A program made the position numbers and the translations under genes. From a virus, in IMG/VR virus record IMGVR_UViG_3300025652_000621, positions 1 to 22,333 of that record: 22,333 nt of DNA. One strand, written 5' to 3'. Under the pieces are notes generated by a model, which was not told the DNA's origin, did not search any database, and saw only the letters and a program-made list of their open reading frames with translations. Shown in pieces: positions 5,680 to 9,615 of this stretch. The first letter of the stretch is position 1, and each line of letters opens with the position of its first letter.

Positions 5680-5762
5680 GCCTGAGTAGCTGATGTGGTC
5701 TTAGCGGCGAGTTGAAGCGCTTCAACTTGGAGATGTCCGTTCGATCCGGACCTCAGGCACCA
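5680..5762 (+). tRNA. tRNA with palindromic, undecodable anticodon arm
   Basis: Acceptor GCCTGAG/CTCAGGC and T arm GTCCG-TTCGATC-CGGAC are perfect; the D arm GCT/AGC is normal; a five-base variable loop, discriminator A and CCA are present. The anticodon arm (5708-5729) is 22 instead of 17 bases and contains the 18-base perfect palindrome AGTTGAAGCGCTTCAACT, which folds as a nine-pair hairpin with loop GCGC. No U33-anticodon arrangement with a paired stem can be found, so no codon can be assigned. Confidence 0.7.
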
Positions 5763-5777
5763 TATAAAGTGAAGCTT

Positions 5778-5990
5778 ATGCAGAATGATATCAAACTAAT
5801 CGCTAAAAAGCTAAAAGAAGCACGAAAGCTTCCTGAAAACAGTACAACCGAGTACAATCATAAGCAAGTGATACTCAATCATTGGAAGCTTGAGAGATAC
5901 ACGCTCAAGAAAGCGATTGAACAAGATATCAGAACTCGTAATTATTTTGAAAATAATGGTTTACATTTACACAGAATCAGTATATTCTAA
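5778..5990 (+). CDS. small helical charged protein
   Basis: A 70-residue protein starting MQNDIKLIAKKLKEA, predicted all-helical, Lys-rich and soluble. The frame extends upstream into the preceding tRNA, so the ATG at 5778 after that tRNA is taken as the start; the ribosome site (GAAG) is weak. No family is recognised. A promoter-like sequence lies inside its last codons, reading into the next membrane protein gene. Confidence 0.55.
   Translation: MQNDIKLIAKKLKEARKLPENSTTEYNHKQVILNHWKLERYTLKKAIEQDIRTRNYFENNGLHLHRISIF
5960..5988 (+). promoter_or_regulatory. promoter for the 6017 gene
   Basis: TTTACA at 5960-5965, a 17-base spacer and TATTCT at 5983-5988 (TATATT overlaps), preceded by GG. It is embedded in the end of the upstream gene. 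Confidence 0.55.
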
Positions 5991-6016
5991 TAATGTAAGT
6001 AACGAAAGGAACTAAA

Positions 6017-6208
6017 ATGAAAACTGCTACTGTAATTGCACTTATTTTCACTGTCCTGACTTGGGTCTTTCTCTGGCCTCTCGCAATGATCTGGGCTATC
6101 AATACTCTGTTCGCTATGGGTATTGCCTACACATTCTGGAACTGGCTTGCCATGATCGTTCTGACTGCGTTCTTCGGTAGAGCTTATCTCAAGGTAAACA
6201 AGGACTAA
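6017..6208 (+). CDS. small two-helix membrane protein
   Basis: A 63-residue, very hydrophobic protein with two probable transmembrane helices (about residues 6-30 and 33-54), rich in Trp and Phe, with a short basic tail RAYLKVNKD. AAGGA six bases upstream gives a strong start. It probably sits in the inner membrane. Phages use such proteins for superinfection exclusion, holin-like functions or membrane remodelling; nothing here decides which. A basic small gene follows after five bases. Confidence 0.7.
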   Translation: MKTATVIALIFTVLTWVFLWPLAMIWAINTLFAMGIAYTFWNWLAMIVLTAFFGRAYLKVNKD

Positions 6209-6213
6209 AGAAA

Positions 6214-6378
6214 ATGAAACCAAAACCAAAGGTGCCTAAGGAACGAAACGAAGCTGTTTTTCAATTGATTAAAAGAGCTGGTTCTGGTTCTGGTGTGCAC
6301 GGTAAATCTCGAAAGGCAGAACGTAGAGCTGCTAAGATTTCTATACAGCAAAAATGGACCACTAGCTCAGTTGGTTAA
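6214..6378 (+). CDS. small basic protein overlapping tRNA-Lys
   Basis: A 54-residue protein (MKPKPKVPKERNEA..., central GSGSGVHGKSRKAERR) dominated by Lys, Arg and small residues. A Gly/Ser patch followed by HGKSRKAERRAAK resembles short basic proteins seen next to tRNA genes in many phages; this is recollection of a pattern, not a search. The frame ends inside the D-arm region of tRNA-Lys, so 23 bases serve both genes, including the whole 5' acceptor strand of that tRNA. Probably nucleic-acid binding. Confidence 0.55.
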   Translation: MKPKPKVPKERNEAVFQLIKRAGSGSGVHGKSRKAERRAAKISIQQKWTTSSVG

Positions 6379-6432
6379 AGCAGGGGACTCTTAATCCCAA
6401 GGTCGTGGGTTCGACTCCCACACGGCACACCA
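6356..6432 (+). tRNA. tRNA-Lys (CUU) with mismatched acceptor stem
   Basis: D arm, anticodon loop CTCTTAA (CUU), T arm GTGGG-TTCGACT-CCCAC, A and CCA are all as expected. The 5' acceptor strand GGACCAC against ACGGCAC leaves only three of seven pairs, and the top anticodon-stem pair is G-A. The mismatched strand is exactly the part that overlaps the 54-residue coding frame. It may be inactive or depend on correction. Confidence 0.7.
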
Positions 6433-6436
6433 AGAC

Positions 6437-6520
6437 GGTAGACGGCCCGGACGGTAAGGGGCGGGATTGCAAATCCCAGGCAGCGAAAGCTATGCGGTTC
6501 GACTCCGCAGTCTACCTCCA
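6437..6520 (+). tRNA. tRNA with GCA anticodon (Cys), long variable arm
   Basis: Acceptor GGTAGAC/GTCTACC and T arm TGCGG-TTCGACT-CCGCA are perfect, discriminator T and CCA are encoded. The anticodon stem has four pairs around TTGCAAA (GCA). The variable region is about 14 bases with an AGC-GAAA-GCT hairpin; cysteine tRNAs normally have four to five bases here. Confidence 0.8.
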
Positions 6521-6526
6521 AATTTT

Positions 6527-6598
6527 TGTCTCATAGCTCAACGGTAGAGCAAACGGGCTGATAATCGTTAGATGGGAGTTCGATTCTCCCTGAGACAA
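6527..6598 (+). tRNA. tRNA-Ile (GAU), eight-base loop, no encoded CCA
   Basis: Acceptor TGTCTCA/TGAGACA, D arm GCTC/GAGC and T arm GGGAG-TTCGATT-CTCCC are intact. The stem AACGG/TCGTT encloses GCTGATAA, eight bases, with GAU as the anticodon. The discriminator A is followed by TCA, not CCA, so the end would need CCA addition by the host. Confidence 0.75.
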
Positions 6599-6619
6599 TC
6601 AATATAAAAAGAGAATGAT

Positions 6620-7105
6620 ATGTTTACTGAGAAACAAATTACAGATATGGTTGATCTATTAATTGACTGTAATGAAGATACAAAGGTTTATCTTGGTTGT
6701 GACTCAGTTCGCTATGTCAAGGGTGATAGGTTTTGGGGAAGATTTGCTACTGTTGCTATTGTTCATATGAACGGCAATAAAGGTTGTAAAATCTTTTCAA
6801 ATGTGTCACATGAGCCTGATTATGATATGAAAGCAAATCGTCCTAAGATGCGGATGATGAAAGAAGTTCAAAAGGTCTGTGAATTGTATATACAGATTGG
6901 TGCTTTCATTGATGAGTTTGATATTGAAATCCATCTTGATATTAACACTGATCCAATGCACGGTTCAAACTGCGCTGCAAGTGAAGCGGGTGGTTATGTT
7001 CTAGGTATGACAGGTATTCAACCTAAGCTTAAGCCTGATAGTTGGGCAGCAAGCTTTGGTGCTGATGGTGTTGCTCATGGTAGAACAGAAAAAAGTGTGA
7101 ATTAA
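6620..7105 (+). CDS. YkuK-type RNase H-like nuclease
   Basis: A 161-residue protein of the RNase H-related YkuK (DUF458) family. Recognisable blocks are VYLGCDSV (Asp28), HLDINTDP (Asp107), the long motif around SEAGGYVLGMTGIQPKLKP, and SWAASFGADG (Asp149); the spaced aspartates fit an RNase H-like metal site. Members are about 150-170 residues, so it is full length. The biochemical substrate is not settled, and RNA or RNA-DNA cleavage is inferred from the fold. It stands alone between tRNA-Ile and a promoter, inside the RNA gene region, so a part in tRNA or structured-RNA processing is attractive but unproven. Confidence 0.88.
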   Translation: MFTEKQITDMVDLLIDCNEDTKVYLGCDSVRYVKGDRFWGRFATVAIVHMNGNKGCKIFSNVSHEPDYDMKANRPKMRMMKEVQKVCELYIQIGAFIDEFDIEIHLDINTDPMHGSNCAASEAGGYVLGMTGIQPKLKPDSWAASFGADGVAHGRTEKSVN

Positions 7106-7118
7106 TTCATTTTAGGGG

Positions 7119-7147
7119 TTTACAAAGATACATAGATATGTTAATAT
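7119..7147 (+). promoter_or_regulatory. promoter of the second RNA unit
   Basis: TTTACA at 7119-7124, a 17-base spacer and TAATAT at 7142-7147, preceded by TTAGGGG. It reads into about 1.4 kb with no convincing gene except RNAs: tRNA-like copy 2, tRNA-Asn, a structured RNA, tRNA-Arg, tRNA-Ser and another structured RNA. Confidence 0.75.
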
Positions 7148-7235
7148 ACTTATATCAGATCAAATAGATCTACGCTCTTTTAAAATTTAAAACTTTCTCT
7201 TAGGTATAATCCGATAATAGAGATGAAAATAGAAA

Positions 7236-7401
7236 CTCTGTTTTCACATGCTAATGAATTGGTAAGGTAATTCGGTTCGACTCCGACTAGGTCTTGGTGA
7301 CTATGCGAAGGTTCAAATCCTTCTTAATACTTGGTGTAGCAAATAGGGATATCTCCCGCCGAGTAGGTTCGATTCCTACACATTAGCAGTTGAAAACAGA
7401 G
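7236..7401 (+). ncRNA. tRNA-like RNA in a long helix, copy 2
   Basis: An outer helix of 11 unbroken pairs (7236-7246 with 7391-7401), a 2x2 internal loop of CA opposite GT, then an 8-pair acceptor-like stem TGCTAATG/CATTAGCA (7249-7256 with 7381-7388). Inside lie three T-arm-like hairpins with seven-base loops: TCGG-TTCGACT-CCGA (7272-7286), GAAGG-TTCAAAT-CCTTC (7307-7323) and GTAGG-TTCGATT-CCTAC (7363-7379). The last lies one base from the acceptor strand. A D-loop-like TTGGTAAGG follows the 5' acceptor strand. It shares TTTTCACATG and CAGTTGNAAA with copy 1, while helix sequences differ but still pair. Confidence 0.68.
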
Positions 7402-7505
7402 CTTCAAAGATAGAGTCGGTATCAATAGTGTTGAGATACTAAACAATGGCTATTATCTACCGTATGGACTTCTAATAAATTTGACATGCGGTTACAACGA
7501 ATTAT
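7402..7505 (+). other. spacer with one hairpin
   Basis: No gene is seen between the second tRNA-like element and tRNA-Asn. One interrupted hairpin is visible: AATAG and TGTT pairing with AACA and CTATT at about 7423-7456. It may be a processing spacer. Confidence 0.35.
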
Positions 7506-7581
7506 TCCCAAGTAGCTCAGTAGGTAGAGCAACTGACTGTTAATCAGTGGGTCGGCGGTTCGAGCCCGTCCTTGGGAGCCA
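7506..7581 (+). tRNA. tRNA-Asn (GUU)
   Basis: A fully canonical 76-base tRNA: acceptor TCCCAAG/CTTGGGA, D arm GCTC/GAGC, anticodon arm ACTGA-CTGTTAA-TCAGT (GUU), T arm GGCGG-TTCGAGC-CCGTC, discriminator G, CCA. Confidence 0.97.
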
Positions 7582-7591
7582 AATTAAGGTA

Positions 7592-7866
7592 CTATCTTTG
7601 TAATCCGAAGATAGCTAAGTCGCCCTAGGGTCGAGTGGGTATGCCATAGGTAAGGGATAACAACGGCAGGCTCATTGCGTAGTACCGGTTGCCCTTACTA
7701 AAGAATTAAGGTGACAACTATGTGAGAGTAGTTCTGAGTGTGATTATCGTTAGGTTCAATGACTCAATTCTTAATTAGCAATCTCACTTGCGGATTGAGG
7801 AGCTATTGTTCGGCCTGGGATCGGTCTGTAAGTCCTGATGATTACATGCGGTTTATGTCACCTTAA
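7592..7866 (+). ncRNA. structured RNA between tRNA-Asn and tRNA-Arg
   Basis: Visible helices: CTATCTT/AAGATAG (7592-7614); GTAAGGG/CCCTTAC (7650-7656 with 7692-7698), with further pairing of CAACGG to CCGGTTG inside; the palindrome CCCTAGGG at 7623-7630; a 10-pair long-range stem TTAAGGTGAC/GTCACCTTAA (7706-7715 with 7857-7866) enclosing about 140 bases; and within it CAATC/GATTG. No good reading frame is present. It fills the gap between two canonical tRNAs almost completely, and may form one transcript with the structured region after tRNA-Ser. Family not identified. Confidence 0.58.
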
Positions 7867-7875
7867 ACTATTAAT

Positions 7876-7951
7876 GACTCCTTAGCTCAGTGGATAGAGC
7901 AAGTGCCTTCTAAGCACTAGGTCGAGGGTTCGAATCCTTCAGGGGTCGCCA
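7876..7951 (+). tRNA. tRNA-Arg (UCU)
   Basis: A canonical 76-base tRNA: acceptor GACTCCT/AGGGGTC with one T-G pair, anticodon arm AGTGC-CTTCTAA-GCACT (UCU, codon AGA), T arm GAGGG-TTCGAAT-CCTTC, discriminator G, CCA. AGA codons are frequent in this AT-rich DNA. Confidence 0.96.
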
Positions 7952-7956
7952 ACAAT

Positions 7957-8046
7957 GGAAGCGTGTCCGAGTGGTTTAAGGAACTGGTCTTGAAAACCAG
8001 CGAGGGTGAAAGTCCTCCGTGGGTTCGAATCCCACCGCTTCCGCCA
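7957..8046 (+). tRNA. tRNA-Ser (UGA)
   Basis: A canonical 90-base class II tRNA: acceptor GGAAGCG/CGCTTCC, anticodon arm with loop CTTGAAA (UGA), long variable arm GAGGG/TCCTC, T arm GTGGG-TTCGAAT-CCCAC, discriminator G, CCA. Confidence 0.97.
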
Positions 8047-8048
8047 TA

Positions 8049-8149
8049 ATAGACTGGATATAATCACCCCCTTGTGAGGGTGACCCAAGGACTCAGTAAC
8101 GAGATACAGCGAAGAGTTGTTGGTCAAGGGTGCAAACACCCCAGTCTAT
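8049..8149 (+). ncRNA. structured RNA domain closed by a 9-bp stem
   Basis: ATAGACTGG (8049-8057) pairs with CCAGTCTAT (8141-8149). Inside are TCACCC/GGGTGA (8064-8069 with 8078-8083), a less certain middle branch, and GGTG-CAAA-CACC near 8129-8140. It begins three bases after the CCA of tRNA-Ser and looks like the first domain of the larger RNA that follows. Confidence 0.58.
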
Positions 8150-8164
8150 ACTTATTCACTGTGT

Positions 8165-8460
8165 AAGAGGTCGACATCTTGCATAGAGAGAACACTGCAT
8201 ACCCCATGGAACCTCGGGGTACCGACGATGACAGTTGTCGTGCAGGGGTAAAAGTCCCAACTGGGGGTTCTGGGAATACTGTTTGAAGCGTCCTCTGAGC
8301 CGCTAACCGATTCCGGATAAGAGGTTAGCTAAGACGCGGATGACGACCTTAGTTAAAGCAGGTGAAACAAACTGGTCGTAAAACTGACTACAACCTGAGT
8401 AGAAATAAACGTTGTTAAACTGCTCTCGAAATTAAAATATGTCAATGCAGGTTTGCTAAC
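8165..8460 (+). ncRNA. large multi-hairpin RNA, GOLLD-like in setting
   Basis: Direct complementarity shows TACCCC/GGGGTA (8200-8205 with 8216-8221), CGAC/GTCG (8223-8226 with 8237-8240), GCGTC/GACGC (8288-8292 with 8333-8337) enclosing a perfect seven-pair GCTAACC/GGTTAGC (8302-8308 with 8323-8329), and ACGACC/GGTCGT (8343-8348 with 8374-8379). No open frame explains the stretch. Established knowledge: GOLLD is a very large ornate RNA found in phages next to tRNA genes. Inference: this region, perhaps with 7592-8149, belongs to that kind of RNA. I cannot confirm the family by eye. Confidence 0.5.
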
Positions 8461-8497
8461 AGTAACAGATATCACAGGCGTCATATCACTACTGCTG

Positions 8498-8524
8498 TGA
8501 GGTTCGATTCCTCAATTGATACCA
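8498..8524 (+). pseudogene. orphan tRNA T-arm with acceptor strand and CCA
   Basis: A perfect T arm TGAGG-TTCGATT-CCTCA, then ATTGATA and CCA. Only six bases plus discriminator, or seven without one, separate T arm and CCA. TATCA just upstream (about 8484-8488) could pair with TGATA, giving a minihelix rather than a full tRNA. Third such fragment in the region, here at the 3' end of the structured RNA. Confidence 0.6.
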
Positions 8525-8542
8525 ATTAAAAGGAATTATGTT

Positions 8543-8773
8543 ATGGAACCAATCTCAATCGCATTTATGTTTATCATCGCCGTGGCTATGGGCGAAGAAA
8601 ATAAAGCACAGGCTGAATATATCGATGAACTTCATTATGAAATGCAACAACTTGAGTCTTGGAACTATCGTCTATCTGGTGGACTTGCCGACATTGCTGG
8701 TCGAGAGAATATGAATGATGCTTCTCAGCAAGCCCAGATTGATGCACTTGTTAGAAAAGTTCTTTCCGAATAA
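8543..8773 (+). CDS. membrane-anchored helical protein
   Basis: A 76-residue protein with one N-terminal hydrophobic segment (ISIAFMFIIAVAMG, about residues 4-17) followed by a polar, Glu- and Gln-rich stretch (about 18-76) that looks coiled-coil. The start is the ATG after the orphan tRNA fragment; AAGGA nine bases upstream supports it. The shape, an inner-membrane anchor plus periplasmic helix, and the small lipoprotein gene 11 bases downstream recall i-spanin/o-spanin lysis pairs, but the protein is short for an i-spanin and has no other spanin mark. Function unknown. Confidence 0.65.
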   Translation: MEPISIAFMFIIAVAMGEENKAQAEYIDELHYEMQQLESWNYRLSGGLADIAGRENMNDASQQAQIDALVRKVLSE

Positions 8774-8783
8774 AGGTATCGCT

Positions 8784-8918
8784 GTGAAATACTTACTAAT
8801 CTTTACATTGTTAGCTGGTTGTGCTAATATACAAGACAATACGACAGCCATAGATAAAGTAATAATCGCAACAACTTTTGCTCTTATAGCTAGCGGTGCC
8901 ACTAGATTAATGCAATAA
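8784..8918 (+). CDS. 44-residue lipoprotein
   Basis: A tiny predicted lipoprotein starting at GTG 8784 with AAAGG just upstream. MKYLLIFTLLAGC is a short signal sequence with a good lipobox (LAGC), so the mature protein would carry lipid on Cys13 and be about 32 residues. A second hydrophobic stretch (VIIATTFALIASGA) follows, unusual for an outer-membrane lipoprotein. The same frame can be read further upstream inside the preceding gene, but that adds no sensible N-terminus. Possible o-spanin-like partner of the preceding gene; weakly supported. Confidence 0.62.
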   Translation: MKYLLIFTLLAGCANIQDNTTAIDKVIIATTFALIASGATRLMQ

Positions 8919-8946
8919 TATTTTAAAGACTTGGAGACACACTTTT

Positions 8947-9615
8947 ATGGGAATTACACCTAGTCCTAAATATAGTTTACCGACGCTGGATATAGCTCCG
9001 CTGAGAAATGTCTGCCTTGCTGACACCGGGATTAGGATGCATGATTCATTTATTGGTGACGTGATTAAGCTTGAATCTAAAGGTAAGTGGACTCATTCTA
9101 AGTGTTCCCACCGTGAGTACAAAGAAAACAAGGGATACCGAGATCCGAACGGCATCGAGAAGATAGATTTAGATCACAGAGTAATTGTAAGGCAGCTTAA
9201 ATCTACTATTAAACAGGAAACTCAATTAGGCATGTATGGCAACATACATGACAATAGCGATAAGGTATCCGTTGCCATACGAGAAGCATTGGGTTCAAAA
9301 GCCCAATATTTTTCGAATATGATGATGCTAAAATTTAACTCGGATCAGGGGCTTATTCCTCACAAAGACGGCGTAGGCGTTGCCAGATTGTATATCCCAA
9401 TTTATCCTTTTGGAGAAGATTATAGCCGCTTAGAGTTTTATTGGGAAAATCAGATCTATTACCTTTATAATTATATCTCACCACCGCCAATTTATTTGTT
9501 TAGTAGTAAAGTTATTCATAGCGTATTCAATCAGGGATATCCTACTAGATTAAATTTACAGGTCACTTGTGACTTACCATATGAAGAAGCAGTTGAGATG
9601 TTTAATGAGAGTTAA
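8947..9615 (+). CDS. 2OG-Fe(II) dioxygenase-like protein
   Basis: A 222-residue protein with the double-stranded beta-helix motif set of 2-oxoglutarate and iron dependent dioxygenases: HKD (His139, Asp141) followed by a beta strand ARLYIPIYP, then IHSVFNQGYPTRLNLQ with the distal metal His191 and the 2OG-binding Arg201. Such enzymes hydroxylate proteins, nucleic acids, lipids or small molecules using oxygen and 2-oxoglutarate, so activity depends on the host's TCA metabolism. GGAGA upstream supports the ATG. It overlaps the next gene (radical SAM) by 11 bases and opens the enzyme cassette. Substrate unknown. Confidence 0.75.
   Translation: MGITPSPKYSLPTLDIAPLRNVCLADTGIRMHDSFIGDVIKLESKGKWTHSKCSHREYKENKGYRDPNGIEKIDLDHRVIVRQLKSTIKQETQLGMYGNIHDNSDKVSVAIREALGSKAQYFSNMMMLKFNSDQGLIPHKDGVGVARLYIPIYPFGEDYSRLEFYWENQIYYLYNYISPPPIYLFSSKVIHSVFNQGYPTRLNLQVTCDLPYEEAVEMFNES

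Noticed and set aside
7236-7401. CRISPR-like array from repeated GGTTCRANNCC units
   Set aside because: The repeats are T-arm hairpins of different sequence and uneven spacing; no constant repeat-spacer period exists and there are no cas genes.
7939-8139. Minus-strand 66-residue frame
   Set aside because: It is antisense to tRNA-Ser and tRNA-Arg and contains the typical artefact WDSNPRRTFTLAG.
8049-8524. Group I intron or RNase P RNA or tmRNA
   Set aside because: I could not find the conserved P7/S core of group I introns, the RNase P signature bases, or a tmRNA tag frame; the 5' half matching the terminal T-arm is also missing.
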